This document shows positions 1 through 8,590 of a DNA stretch of 64,000 nt, piece after piece. Position numbers and translations under genes: made by a program. This DNA comes from BAIKAL-G1 sp943370385 (GTDB taxonomy: Bacteria; Cyanobacteriota; Cyanobacteriia; PCC-6307; Cyanobiaceae), in contig CALRQT020000001.1 of NCBI GenBank assembly GCA_943370385.1, forward strand, positions 124,001 through 188,000. The letters run 5' to 3'. A model generated the notes under the pieces. The model was not told the origin of the DNA and did not search any database. It saw only the letters and a program-made list of their open reading frames with translations. The first letter of the stretch is position 1; every line of letters begins with the position of its first letter.

Positions 1-1
1 C

Positions 2-1546
2 AAGGTGTATCGCGATTGGCTCACCGACATCCGCGACTGGTGCATCAGCCGCCAGCTCTGGTGGGGCCACCGCATTCCGGCCTGGTTTGTGGTGAGTGAA
101 ACCGGCGGCGTGATCAGCGATACCACCCCCTATGTGGTAGCCCGCGATGAGGCCGAAGCCCTGGACTTAGCCCAGGCCCAGTTCGGCGCCGCCGCCGTGA
201 TTGAGCAGGACCCGGATGTGCTCGACACCTGGTTCTCCAGTGGCCTTTGGCCCTTCTCCACCCTGGGCTGGCCCGATCCGGAGGCCGCCGATCTGGCCAC
301 CTGGTATCCCACCAGCGTGCTAGTGACGGGCTTTGACATCATCTTTTTCTGGGTGGCCCGGATGACGATGATGGCCGGCGCCTTCACGGGCCAGATGCCC
401 TTTAAGGACGTTTACATCCACGGCCTGGTGCGGGATGAGAACAACCGCAAGATGAGCAAATCCTCGGGCAATGGCATTGATCCGGTGCTGCTGATTGAGC
501 GCTATGGCGCCGATGCCCTGCGTTTTGCCCTGGTGCGCGAGGTGGCCGGCGCCGGTCAAGACATCCGCCTCGATTACGACCGCGCCAGTGACACCTCCGC
601 CACGGTGGAGGGGGCCCGCAATTTCGCCAACAAGCTCTGGAACGCCACCCGCTTTGCCCTGATGAACCTGGGCGGCGACACCCCGGCCAGCCTGGGGGCC
701 CCAGGGATGGACCAACTCGAGAGTGAAGACCGCTGGATCCTTTCGCGCCTGGCCCGCACCAGCAGCCAGTGCGCCGATCTCTATGGCTCCTATCGCCTTG
801 GTGAAGCGGCCAAGTTGCTCTATGAGTTCGCCTGGAACGACCTCTGCGACCAATACATCGAATGGGCCAAGCCCCGGCTGGGCGGTGAGGAGGGCCCCGC
901 CCGCCGCACGGCCCGCCAGGTGCTGGCCACCAGCCTGGAGGCCCTGCTGGTGATGCTGCATCCGTTGATGCCCCACCTCACCGAGGAGCTCTGGCACGCC
1001 GTCACCGGCGCGGAAGACAGCACCTTTTTGGCCCTGCAGGCCTGGCCCGAGGCCGATGCCGCCTGGGTGGATGGCGCCCACGAAACGGCCTTCCAGTTCG
1101 GCATCGACGCCGTGCGCGCCATCCGCAACCTGCGGGCCCTCTCGGGGGTGAAGCCGGGCGAGAAGCTGGCGATCGGCATCTTCACCAGCCAGGCCGATCG
1201 CCTTGCGTTTGTGGCGGCCAACCAGGCCAAGATCTCCCGTCTGGTCGGGGCAGCCGAGCTCCACGGGCAGGCCGAGCCGATCACCGGCCAGCTGCTCGGC
1301 ATCGTCGACAGCGACGGCCAGGTGGGCATCACCGTGCCCCAGCAGAGCCTCGATGCCTTGAGGCTGCGCCTGGAGAAGGATCTGGCTAAGGCCGAAAAGG
1401 AGATCGCCGGCCTGGCAGGCCGCCTGGCCAACCCCAACTTCGCCGGCAAGGCGCCGCCCGAGGTGGTGGCCGAATGCCAGGCGAATTTGGCCGAAGCCGA
1501 GGCCCAGGCGGTGCTGGTGCGGGGACGGTTGGCGGAGTTGGGCTGA
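2..1546 (+). CDS. valS: Valine--tRNA ligase, C-terminal part (5' truncated by window edge)
   Basis: Class Ia aminoacyl-tRNA synthetase that charges tRNA-Val. The reading frame is open at base 2, so the gene begins outside the window; about 515 of the usual 900 or so residues are visible. Seen: the DWCISRQLWWGHRIP stretch of the catalytic core, DVLDTWFSSGLWPFSTLGW, the KMSKS signature in NRKMSKSSGNGIDP near visible residue 149, the anticodon-binding region, and a charged C-terminal coiled-coil arm (LEKDLAKAEKEIAGLAGRL) typical of ValRS. The stop is TGA at 1544-1546. This is a family assignment from motifs and is unambiguous. Confidence 0.97.
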   Translation, partial: KVYRDWLTDIRDWCISRQLWWGHRIPAWFVVSETGGVISDTTPYVVARDEAEALDLAQAQFGAAAVIEQDPDVLDTWFSSGLWPFSTLGWPDPEAADLATWYPTSVLVTGFDIIFFWVARMTMMAGAFTGQMPFKDVYIHGLVRDENNRKMSKSSGNGIDPVLLIERYGADALRFALVREVAGAGQDIRLDYDRASDTSATVEGARNFANKLWNATRFALMNLGGDTPASLGAPGMDQLESEDRWILSRLARTSSQCADLYGSYRLGEAAKLLYEFAWNDLCDQYIEWAKPRLGGEEGPARRTARQVLATSLEALLVMLHPLMPHLTEELWHAVTGAEDSTFLALQAWPEADAAWVDGAHETAFQFGIDAVRAIRNLRALSGVKPGEKLAIGIFTSQADRLAFVAANQAKISRLVGAAELHGQAEPITGQLLGIVDSDGQVGITVPQQSLDALRLRLEKDLAKAEKEIAGLAGRLANPNFAGKAPPEVVAECQANLAEAEAQAVLVRGRLAELG

Positions 1547-1737
1547 GCCAGGCCACGCAGGAGCTGGTGTTTGCCACCCCGATTAGGCAGTTTCAGCATC
1601 CCGATTCCCAGGCCTGCCAGGCCTGGGGCGCCCATGTCCTGGCCCTGGAAGACCAGGAGCCCGCCGGCCTCCAGATCACCAACCAGGGGGGTGGCCTAGC
1701 CCCACCGGCCTCGATTGCCCATGAGCAATCGCTTTGA
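1547..1737 (+). pseudogene. Remnant resembling the N-terminus of a putative 2OG-Fe(II) oxygenase
   Basis: Directly after valS the frame reads ELVFATPIRQFQHPDSQAC and then GLQITNQGG. From memory this resembles the start of a cyanobacterial putative 2-oxoglutarate/Fe(II) oxygenase family, which has a FATPIW motif and a later SNxGGWHS motif. After NQGG the frame degenerates; dropping one G in the G-run near 1685 would restore a Trp at the expected place. A stop comes at 1735-1737 and no catalytic HxD...H part follows. No gene start is evident. The bases from 1738 to 1930 show no convincing coding sequence. Confidence 0.4.
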
Positions 1738-1930
1738 CGGGCGATGGGCTGGGCTTGCTCCTTCCGGGGGGTAGGTAGGCCAACTTCTATCGCCAGATTT
1801 GCAGGCCTGGAACACCAATCGTCAGTATCTTTTTGTCTGGCTGTGCGGCAGCAATGCCCTCGATGGGCCGTAGCAGAATCTTTTCTGGAGGTGGAGATTC
1901 CAGGATTCGTTAAAAACGGAGGTGAAGACG

Positions 1931-2125
1931 ATGTCCCTTGGTTCCCGTGATCAGGAGGCTGGGGAGAGCTTTCCCCTGGTCGATTCCTTTGAGGGCTGCT
2001 CCATCTACCAGGAGCCGAGTGGCCAACTGCTGGTGGCCATCGATCAGCGGCCCCAGGAGTATTGGGTCACCGACACCCTGCCCGCCGCCCATTCCCTCTG
2101 TCGCCGTCTGCAGGCCCTCCGCTGA
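1931..2125 (+). CDS. Small conserved-looking hypothetical protein (64 aa)
   Basis: The ATG at 1931 has a strong GGAGG ribosome-binding site (1918-1922) eight bases upstream, which favours it over the in-frame GTG at 1922. The product begins MSLGSRDQEAGESFPLVDSF and contains CSIYQEPSGQLLVAID and QEYWVTDTLPAA. It has no membrane segment or signal peptide. I do not recognise a named family; the ribosome-binding site and sensible composition argue that it is real. It is convergent with mscL, 61 bp away. Confidence 0.6.
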   Translation: MSLGSRDQEAGESFPLVDSFEGCSIYQEPSGQLLVAIDQRPQEYWVTDTLPAAHSLCRRLQALR

Positions 2126-2186
2126 AGGGCCCTAGCTGCTGGGGTTTGGTGTTGGGGTCCCAGCCAGAACCTGGCCCTGCTCCCGC

Positions 2187-2567
2187 CTAAAGCCCCTTGC
2201 GATCCAGGGCATCGGCCAGGCGGGTCACCGCCGAGGCCAGCTGGGCCTGGGTGTCGGGCGGGGCCACCGCCTTTTCGCTGCGCTTGAGCGCCTCGATGGC
2301 CCGCACGATCAAAAACACCACGAAGGCGATCACCAGGAAATTGATCAGGGCCACGATCACGGCCCCGGCGGGCCAGGCCTGGATCGACTCCACCTGGATG
2401 GCCTTGAGCACCGGTTGCAGCACATTGGTCATCACCAGGCTCACCACCGCGTCGACCACCTTGCCGAAGGCGGCGCCGATCACCACCGCCACCGCCAGGT
2501 CCACCACATTGCCCTTGTTGATGAAGTCTTTGAAATCGGACAGGAGGGTGGGTCGACGCAGGGCCAT
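2187..2567 (-). CDS. mscL: Large-conductance mechanosensitive channel MscL
   Basis: A 126-residue inner-membrane channel that opens under membrane tension and releases solutes during hypo-osmotic shock. The N-terminal amphipathic helix is followed by the family signature FKDFINKGNVVDLAVAVVIG, which leads into TM1 with its small-residue pore lining, then a periplasmic loop, TM2 (VIVALINFLVIAFVVFLIV) and a charged cytoplasmic tail helix. The length fits the family, which forms homopentamers. It is single and monocistronic, on the same strand as the TetR gene behind it but transcribed apart from it. Confidence 0.96.
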   Translation of the reverse strand: MALRRPTLLSDFKDFINKGNVVDLAVAVVIGAAFGKVVDAVVSLVMTNVLQPVLKAIQVESIQAWPAGAVIVALINFLVIAFVVFLIVRAIEALKRSEKAVAPPDTQAQLASAVTRLADALDRKGL

Positions 2568-2588
2568 GGCTAAGAAATTGCAAATTTC

Positions 2589-2594
2589 AGTATA
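2589..2594 (-). promoter_or_regulatory. Candidate -10 box for mscL
   Basis: On the minus strand this reads TATACT, about 22 bases upstream of the mscL ATG (2565-2567). No good -35 box is seen at the normal spacing, so this is only suggestive. Confidence 0.3.
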
Positions 2595-2614
2595 GCTGAC
2601 ACTTCTGGGTTCGT

Positions 2615-3415
2615 TTATACGGTTTGGGGCGCTATCGCATCTAGAGCGCTACCCATCTGGTTCGCTGGCGCAGCTGGGGCGGCGGCGGTGGCTTGCCAGC
2701 CCGCCTGCAGGTTGCGCAGCAGCCGATCCCGTTGGCGGGCGAACTGGTCTGGCGCGGGGATCAGGGCCCCGAGCTGGCCCTGGCTCCACAGGCTGGCGAA
2801 GCCGTGCACCAGGCTCCAGGCGCTGAGGGCCAGCTCGCCAGGGTCGCCCGCTGGGGCTAACCCCTGCTCCTGGCAGCCGCGCACCGCATCGGCCAGGTGG
2901 CCGTAGGCCTTGGCGCCGATCTCGGCCAGGGCTGGGGGCGGTGGACCCTCGCTTTCGAGGTGGCGTGGCCTGAACATCACCTGCAGTTGCTCCGGGTGGG
3001 CGCAGGCGAAGTCCACGTAGGCCCGGCCGATGCGAACCATCACGTCGGCCCCATCAACTGGCCGGGGGGTCTGGCCCGGTTCGGCTGGGCTAGGGACCGG
3101 GTCTCCAGGGCCTGGGATGGCCGCCTCGGCCGCTTGGTCCCCAGCCGCCGGGCAGGCCTTGGCCTCGGCCATGGCCCGGTCTAGACCTGCGAACCCCTCC
3201 ACGGCCAGGGCGTCGAGCAGGGCCGTGCGGGTGGGGAAGTGGTGGTAGGGAGCGGCGTGGGAGACGCCAGCGGCCCGTGCCACTTCCCGCAGGGTCAGCG
3301 CGGCCAGGCCCTTCTCGGCCACGAGGCGCCAGGCGGCTTCCAGCAGGGCGCGCCGCAGGTCACCGTGGTGGTAATTGCGCTTTGCGGCTGGGGAGTCCCG
3401 CTTGGCTGCCGGCAT
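2615..3415 (-). CDS. TetR/AcrR-family transcriptional regulator
   Basis: A 266-residue DNA-binding repressor-type protein. The N-terminal helix-turn-helix is clear: LLEAAWRLVAEKGLAALTLR, then EVARAAGVSHAAPYHHFPTR. The C-terminal part (HPEQLQVMFRP and SAWSLVHGFASLWSQGQL) matches the WHG-type ligand-binding domain found in several TetR regulators. The middle carries a Pro/Gly/Ala-rich insert around residues 85-125 that is probably disordered. It is transcribed divergently from the carotenoid oxygenase across a 72 bp gap with overlapping promoters, so autoregulation and control of that neighbour are likely (inference). Confidence 0.9.
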   Translation of the reverse strand: MPAAKRDSPAAKRNYHHGDLRRALLEAAWRLVAEKGLAALTLREVARAAGVSHAAPYHHFPTRTALLDALAVEGFAGLDRAMAEAKACPAAGDQAAEAAIPGPGDPVPSPAEPGQTPRPVDGADVMVRIGRAYVDFACAHPEQLQVMFRPRHLESEGPPPPALAEIGAKAYGHLADAVRGCQEQGLAPAGDPGELALSAWSLVHGFASLWSQGQLGALIPAPDQFARQRDRLLRNLQAGWQATAAAPAAPANQMGSALDAIAPQTV

Positions 3416-3429
3416 CGACCAGGCTCAGT

Positions 3430-3474
3430 CTTGACAGAAGAAAGATAGGCGACCATGATCTTGGCGTTGTCAAG
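3430..3474. promoter_or_regulatory. Overlapping divergent promoter / candidate TetR operator
   Basis: An exact inverted repeat lies here: CTTGACA at 3430-3436 and TGTCAAG at 3468-3474. Each arm contains a consensus TTGACA -35 box, one per strand, so two promoters face across each other. Rightward, 17 bases after TTGACA comes CATGAT (3454-3459), a four-of-six -10 match; transcription would start near 3465, ahead of the ATG at 3488. Leftward, the -10 is weaker (AT-rich bases near 3442-3450). A bound regulator would block both. Confidence 0.5.
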
Positions 3475-3487
3475 ATTTGAGCTACCG

Positions 3488-4966
3488 ATGGCTCCGACCC
3501 CTGCCCCAGGCCTTGCTTCATCAGCCCCCTCGGCCGCCTCCCCTGGGGGCGTTCGCCCCGGCCCAGCCCCATCCCTGGCTGGCCTGGATCGGGCCCCGTT
3601 CCGCTGGACTGGTTCAGGCCAGGACCAGCTGCCGGTGCGGATTCGCGGCACGGTGCCGGCCTGGCTGCGGGGCGACCTGGTGCGCACCGCCCCGGCCCTG
3701 TTTGAGCAGAACGGCTGGCGGGCCGACCACTGGTTCGACGGGCTTGGCCTGCTTTACGGCTTCCGCTTTGACGCTGCAGGGGTGAGCTTCCGCCAGCGGC
3801 TCCTGGATTCCCAGGTGGCGGCCGATGCGGCCCAGGGCCAGAGCCGCTTGGCCAGCTTCGGCACCCGGACCCGGCGTAGCCGGATCGGGCGCCTGCTCCA
3901 GCCCGTGCCCCAGGCCACCGACAACACGAATGTCAATGTCATCCCCTGGCAGGGCGCCTGGCTGGCCCTTACCGAAAGCCAGCACCAGCACGTGATCGAT
4001 CCGGACAACCTGGCGTCCCGGGGCCTGTATCAGTACGAGGACGGCCTGCCTGCCGGGCTGATTATGACGGCCCACCCCCACTTCGACCACGCCAGCAAGG
4101 CCCTGGTCAACGTGGGCACGAGCCTGGGCCGCCGCAACCAGCTCCTGGTGTTCCGCCAGAAACCGGGCGAGTCCAAGCGCCAGATCGAGGGGAGCCTCAG
4201 CCTGGAGCGTTCGCCCTACCTCCACGACTTCGGCGTCAGCGAGCGCCATGTGGTGCTGATCGACCACCCGCTGCGGCTCAGCGGTCTCTCGATGCTGTTC
4301 TCGAACCGTTCCTTGATGGAGCACCTCCGCTGGGAACCGGAGCAGGGCACCCGCCTGCGGCTGCTTGATCGCCAGAGCGGCCGCTGGACGACCTACGAGA
4401 CGGACACCTTCTTTTGCTTCCACACGGTCAACTGCTTCGATGACGGCGAGGACGTGGTCTTCGACTTCCTCGCCTACGACGACGCCAGCGAGGTTGGGGC
4501 CCTGGGCACCGAGGCGTTGGCCTCTGGTCAGCTCCCAGCCCTCACCCCTCGCTACCTGCGGGCCCGTCTACGGCCGGGCGGGGGGCGCGTCGAGCTGGAA
4601 CCCCTCTCCCCCCAGGGCTTTGAGTTTCCCGCGATTGCCTATCGCCAGCAGCACGGCCAGCCCTACGCGGTGGCCTGGGGTGCGTCGTTCCCTGATACCA
4701 ACTGGCAGAGCCAACTGCTGCGGGTCGAGGCCGGCCAGGTGCGGCGTTTTGAGGAGGAGGGGATGGTCTATGGCGAACCGATCTTTGTGCCCAGTCCCCA
4801 GGGAGAGGGCCCCACGGACGGGGTGCTTCTGAGCGTGGGCTGCCACCTGGGCGAGCCCCGCAGTTCGCTCGTGATCCTCGACGCTGATCAGATGCGGCCG
4901 ATCGCCCATTGCGAGCTGGATCTCTCGCTTCCCCTGGGCTTCCATGGCAACTTTCAGGCCCGCTGA
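3488..4966 (+). CDS. Carotenoid oxygenase (RPE65/CCD family)
   Basis: A 492-residue enzyme of the carotenoid cleavage family, which uses Fe(II) held by four histidines to split carotenoids or apocarotenoids. Candidate iron ligands are seen in order in TAHPHFDHASKALVN, SPYLHDFGVSERHVVLIDHP, FFCFHTVNCFDDGEDVVFD and, at the C-terminus, LGFHGNFQAR. The length is normal. I prefer the ATG at 3488 to the one at 3455, which lies inside the predicted promoter. It is divergent from the TetR gene, which probably regulates it. The substrate cannot be told from sequence. Confidence 0.93.
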   Translation: MAPTPAPGLASSAPSAASPGGVRPGPAPSLAGLDRAPFRWTGSGQDQLPVRIRGTVPAWLRGDLVRTAPALFEQNGWRADHWFDGLGLLYGFRFDAAGVSFRQRLLDSQVAADAAQGQSRLASFGTRTRRSRIGRLLQPVPQATDNTNVNVIPWQGAWLALTESQHQHVIDPDNLASRGLYQYEDGLPAGLIMTAHPHFDHASKALVNVGTSLGRRNQLLVFRQKPGESKRQIEGSLSLERSPYLHDFGVSERHVVLIDHPLRLSGLSMLFSNRSLMEHLRWEPEQGTRLRLLDRQSGRWTTYETDTFFCFHTVNCFDDGEDVVFDFLAYDDASEVGALGTEALASGQLPALTPRYLRARLRPGGGRVELEPLSPQGFEFPAIAYRQQHGQPYAVAWGASFPDTNWQSQLLRVEAGQVRRFEEEGMVYGEPIFVPSPQGEGPTDGVLLSVGCHLGEPRSSLVILDADQMRPIAHCELDLSLPLGFHGNFQAR

Positions 4967-5019
4967 TCGGGCTGGTCAGGGATCGCCCCTGGCCGGTCAA
5001 GGGCGGTGATGGCGCGGAC

Positions 5020-5037
5020 CCGTAGCTTGCGCTACGG
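5020..5037. repeat. Intergenic hairpin
   Basis: CCGTAGC (5020-5026) and GCTACGG (5031-5037) form a perfect 7 bp stem with a TTGC loop, 54 bases after the carotenoid oxygenase stop. No T-run follows, so it is not a classical terminator; it could still stabilise or end the transcript. Confidence 0.45.
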
Positions 5038-5095
5038 CTAGCGCCCTTCCCTTTCCAGCCCCTGTCGCTAGCGTGGCGCCAGTTGAAGCGCCCCC

Positions 5096-5443
5096 ATGGC
5101 CCAGTTGCATGACCTGCGCCTGCGGCTCTTGGTGCAACAGGAGAGCGAGCGGATCGCCGAGTCCCAGCCCGACGATCTGGACCTCTCCGTGGTGCAGGCC
5201 CGCTGCCTCTGTTGGTTGGCCCTGCTGGCCGAGGCCCATGAGGACCAGGCCAGTGATGCCGAGCGCCGCGGTGATGTGGAACAGGCCATGGGCTGGTTTG
5301 CCGATTCGATGCGGCTGCGGGACGTGATCCAGGTGGTGAGCTCGATCGAGATCCCCCTACCCGGCTCCAGCGACCTGCTGGATGACGGCGAGTGGGATGG
5401 GGACGGGGAAGGCGATGGTTTCTTCGGGCCCATGGCGGCCTGA
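5096..5443 (+). CDS. Conserved cyanobacterial hypothetical protein (115 aa)
   Basis: A soluble, mostly helical protein beginning MAQLHDLRLRLLVQQESERI, with two helical stretches around residues 1-80 (ARCLCWLALLAEAHEDQASDAERR) and an acidic Gly/Asp-rich tail (DDGEWDGDGEGDGFFGPMAA). I recall similar short proteins in picocyanobacteria but no assigned function. There is no signal peptide or membrane segment. It stands alone between the carotenoid oxygenase and the next small gene, all on the plus strand. Confidence 0.7.
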   Translation: MAQLHDLRLRLLVQQESERIAESQPDDLDLSVVQARCLCWLALLAEAHEDQASDAERRGDVEQAMGWFADSMRLRDVIQVVSSIEIPLPGSSDLLDDGEWDGDGEGDGFFGPMAA

Positions 5444-5502
5444 CCCCGTCAGCTGGGGCGCCCATGGTGCCATGATGGAATTTGAATAGATAAGGGACTG
5501 CG

Positions 5503-5982
5503 GTGCCGGAAGAGCCCTGCCAATGCCCTGATTGCCAGCGGTTTTACCGAGAGCATGACCGCCTAATCCGTGAGAATCCGACGCTGCGTCAGCAGCAGGA
5601 ACTCAATTGGGCCGCCTTGCAGTCGTTCCGCACCCTGGCCGGTCGGGCCCTTGAGGAGCTGCAGAAGATCCATGGCGACGGCGAGTCCGCGCCCCCTTCG
5701 GCCGCATCCATGGCTCCTGCCGTGCCACCGGGATCGGGCCATGGCGATGAGACCGAAGCCGATGCGATCCAGCAGGCCATTGGCGATCTGGAAAACATCA
5801 ATGCCCACCTGTTCTCGATCGAGGCCCTGATGGAGCGCATCTTTGATGTGCGCGTGCCCGATGAGGTGGAGCAGAAGTTCAAGGAGATGGCCGGTGAGCT
5901 GGCTCCCGATCCCCTCAATGCGGACCGGCTGCGGCTCAACCGTCTGCTGCACCAAACCCCCGACCTGCCCGATCGCAGCTGA
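5503..5982 (+). CDS. Conserved hypothetical protein with N-terminal CxCPxC motif (159 aa)
   Basis: Starts at GTG 5503. The N-terminus (EEPCQCPDCQRFYREHDRLI) holds a compact CxCxxC cluster that could bind zinc or iron. A helical, probably coiled-coil body follows (LRQQQELNWAALQSFRTLAGRALEEL), with a low-complexity Pro/Ala/Gly linker around residues 62-85 and a second helical half (IGDLENINAHLFSIEALMERI). No known enzyme motif is seen. A strong rho-independent terminator lies about 50 bases after the stop. The function is unknown. Confidence 0.7.
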   Translation: MPEEPCQCPDCQRFYREHDRLIRENPTLRQQQELNWAALQSFRTLAGRALEELQKIHGDGESAPPSAASMAPAVPPGSGHGDETEADAIQQAIGDLENINAHLFSIEALMERIFDVRVPDEVEQKFKEMAGELAPDPLNADRLRLNRLLHQTPDLPDRS

Positions 5983-6031
5983 TGGCGGCCTGACTTGAAT
6001 CTGGCTGGATTGCTGGCCAAGCCCAAGCCCA

Positions 6032-6055
6032 AGCCCCCTGAACAGGGGGCTTTTT
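6032..6055 (+). terminator. Rho-independent terminator
   Basis: AGCCCCCTG (6032-6040) pairs with CAGGGGGCT (6043-6051) and is followed by five T bases (6051-6055). It ends the transcript of the 5503-5982 gene and sits between that gene and the convergent glgP. Confidence 0.85.
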
Positions 6056-6065
6056 GGCACCTGCC

Positions 6066-8588
6066 TCAGTCGACGTTGCAGGCAATCGTGATCGGGAAGG
6101 GCTCGGCGCCCCAGATGCGTTTGGCGTAGTCGCGGATCGCCCGGTCTGAGGAAAAGAAGCCGGAGCGGGCGCTGTTAAGCAGGGACATGCGGTTCCATTG
6201 CTCCCGGTCGGCCCAGGCGCGGCTGACCGCCCCTTGGGCCCGCAGGTAGTCACTGAAATCGGCTAGCACGAAGTAGGGATCGCTGCCGGTGATGTTCTGC
6301 AGCAGGGGACGGAATAAGTTGCCATCGCCGCCACTGAAATGGCCCTGTTCCACCAACTTCAGCACCTCGCCCAGTTCCGGCACGGTGGGGATCAGTTCCC
6401 AAGGGCGATAGCCCCCTGCGTGGAGCGCCGTGATTTGCGATTCGGTGTTGCCAAACAGGAAGAAGTTTTCGGCGCCAACTTGCTCGCGGATCTCCACATT
6501 GGCGCCATCGAGGGTGCCGATCGTGAGGGCCCCATTCATGGCGAACTTCATGTTGCCCGTGCCGGAGGCCTCCTTTCCAGCGGTGGAAATCTGCTCGGAG
6601 AGATCGGCGGCGGGGTAGACGCGCTCGCCCAGCTTGACGTTGTAATCGGCCAGGAAGACCACCCGCAGGCGCCCATCCATGGCCGGATCGGCATTGACCG
6701 TTTCGGCAATGCCATTGAGAAAACGAATGATCAGTTTGGCCATGTAGTAGCCGGGCGCCGCCTTGCCGCCAAAGATCACCGTGCGCGGCGCCTCATCATT
6801 GGCTAACCCATTTTTGATGCGCAGGTAATGGGCAATCACCTGCAGGGCATTGAGGTGCTGGCGCTTGTATTCATGGATCCGTTTCACCTGCACATCAAAG
6901 AGGGAGGAGGGATCCACCAGCAGGCCACTCTTGCGATGGATATACTGGGCCAGGTCCCGTTTGCAGGCCAGCTTCATCTGGTCCCAGCGCTGCAGGAAGG
7001 CCCCATCGTTCTGGAAGGCTTCGAGGCGCCGCAGGTCATCGCGGTTGCGGATCCAATCGTCGCCAATGCAGTCGGGGAGCAACCGGCCCAGATGGGGATT
7101 GGCCAGGGCTAGCCATCGCCTGGGGGTGACCCCATTGGTGACATTGGTGAACTTATCGGGCCAGAGTTCGGCGAATTCGGGGAATAGCTGGGTTCGCACT
7201 AGGTCGCTGTGGAGGGCGGCGACGCCGTTGACGTGGTGGCAGGCGACCGTGGCCAGGTTGGCCATGCGCACGGCCTTGCTGCCCTCCTCATCGATGATCG
7301 AGAGCTTGGCCAGGATCTGGTTGTCGCCGGGGTAATGGAGCTTCACCTGGGCCAGGAAGCGCCGGTTGATTTCGTAGATCAACTCCAGGTGGCGGGGCAG
7401 CAGGCTGGCGAAGAGCGCCAGCCCCCATTTCTCCAGGGCTTCCGGCAGCAGGGTGTGGTTGGTGTAGGCCAGGGAGCGGCTGGTGATCTCCCAGGCCGCT
7501 TCCCAGTCGAGGTGTTTGTCATCGATCAGCAGCCGCATCAGCTCGGCCACGGCGATCGAGGGATGGGTGTCGTTGAGCTGCACGGCCCAGTTGTCGGGGA
7601 AGTGCTCCACCGGGATGCCCCGTTGATCGAGGCTGCGCAGCATGTCCTGCAGGCTGCAGCTCACGAAGAAGTGCTGCTGCTTCAGCCTCAGGCGCCGGCC
7701 TTCGTCGGTGCCGTCGTTGGGATAGAGCACCTTGGAGATCGTTTCCGTGCCGATCTTCTCTTCCACCGCCCCGTAGTAATCGCCGATGTTGAAGGCATGG
7801 AAGTCGAAGGATTCGGCCGCATCGGCGCGCCAGAGCCGTAGCCGATCACAGGTGTTCACCCGATAGCCCAGCACGGGCACATCGTGGGGAATGCCGATGG
7901 CGTGTTCATCGGGAATCCAGCGCACCCGATGGTGGCCCAGCTCATCGAGATAGGTTTCGGTGCGGCCGCCAAAGCCCACAAAAATGGCCTGATCCGGCTG
8001 GGGAATTTCCCAGGGCCAGCCGCTTTTCAGCCATTTATCGGTGATTTCCACCTGGCTGCCATCGCGAATCAGCTGGTCGAAGATGCCGAATTCGTAGCGG
8101 ATGCCGTAGCCGGTGGCGGGAATCTCCAGGGAGGCGAGGGATTCGAGATAGCAGGCCGCCAGCCTGCCCAGGCCGCCGTTGCCCAGGCCCGGCTCCTCTT
8201 CCACATCGAGGATCTCATCGAGGCTGTCGATGCCATAGCGCTGCAGGGCCTCTTCTGCCGCCTGCTGGATGCCAAGCATCAACAGGTTGTTGCCCAGCTG
8301 GGGACCGATCAGGAACTCGGCCGACAGGTAGGCCACCACCCGCTGGGGGGTGGCGCTGATCGCTTCGATCCCCGCTAAGTAGCGGGTCATCAGCCGGTCG
8401 CGCACGGCATGGCTGAGGGCCAGGTAGAGATCGTGGCGGCTGGCGCTGGGGGCGAGTTTGCCGAGGGTATAGAAGAGGTGCTCGGCCATGCCGTCGAACA
8501 GATCGTCGGCGCTGAGGCCACTGCGGATCGGGTCGGTGTAGCAGCCGGGGGTAGGGAGTTTCAGGTTGCGGGGCTGGATGGTGTCCAT
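6066..8588 (-). CDS. glgP: Glycogen (alpha-1,4-glucan) phosphorylase
   Basis: An 840-residue cytosolic enzyme that releases glucose-1-phosphate from glycogen ends. The pyridoxal-phosphate site EASGTGNMKFAMNGALTIGT lies near residue 680, followed by LDGANVEI. FQVKRIHEYKRQ-type sequence is seen as VQVKRIHEYKRQHLNALQ. The N-terminal GNGGLGRLAACYLESLASL and NDTHPSIAVAELMRL blocks are also typical, and the length is normal. It begins 2 bp after the phosphoketolase stop, so the two are almost certainly co-transcribed, linking glycogen breakdown to the phosphoketolase shunt. Confidence 0.97.
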   Translation of the reverse strand: MDTIQPRNLKLPTPGCYTDPIRSGLSADDLFDGMAEHLFYTLGKLAPSASRHDLYLALSHAVRDRLMTRYLAGIEAISATPQRVVAYLSAEFLIGPQLGNNLLMLGIQQAAEEALQRYGIDSLDEILDVEEEPGLGNGGLGRLAACYLESLASLEIPATGYGIRYEFGIFDQLIRDGSQVEITDKWLKSGWPWEIPQPDQAIFVGFGGRTETYLDELGHHRVRWIPDEHAIGIPHDVPVLGYRVNTCDRLRLWRADAAESFDFHAFNIGDYYGAVEEKIGTETISKVLYPNDGTDEGRRLRLKQQHFFVSCSLQDMLRSLDQRGIPVEHFPDNWAVQLNDTHPSIAVAELMRLLIDDKHLDWEAAWEITSRSLAYTNHTLLPEALEKWGLALFASLLPRHLELIYEINRRFLAQVKLHYPGDNQILAKLSIIDEEGSKAVRMANLATVACHHVNGVAALHSDLVRTQLFPEFAELWPDKFTNVTNGVTPRRWLALANPHLGRLLPDCIGDDWIRNRDDLRRLEAFQNDGAFLQRWDQMKLACKRDLAQYIHRKSGLLVDPSSLFDVQVKRIHEYKRQHLNALQVIAHYLRIKNGLANDEAPRTVIFGGKAAPGYYMAKLIIRFLNGIAETVNADPAMDGRLRVVFLADYNVKLGERVYPAADLSEQISTAGKEASGTGNMKFAMNGALTIGTLDGANVEIREQVGAENFFLFGNTESQITALHAGGYRPWELIPTVPELGEVLKLVEQGHFSGGDGNLFRPLLQNITGSDPYFVLADFSDYLRAQGAVSRAWADREQWNRMSLLNSARSGFFSSDRAIRDYAKRIWGAEPFPITIACNVD

Positions 8589-8590
8589 GG

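Noticed and set aside
1744..1950. 68-codon plus-strand frame
   Set aside because: No ribosome-binding site, odd composition, and it overlaps the better-supported small gene at 1931.
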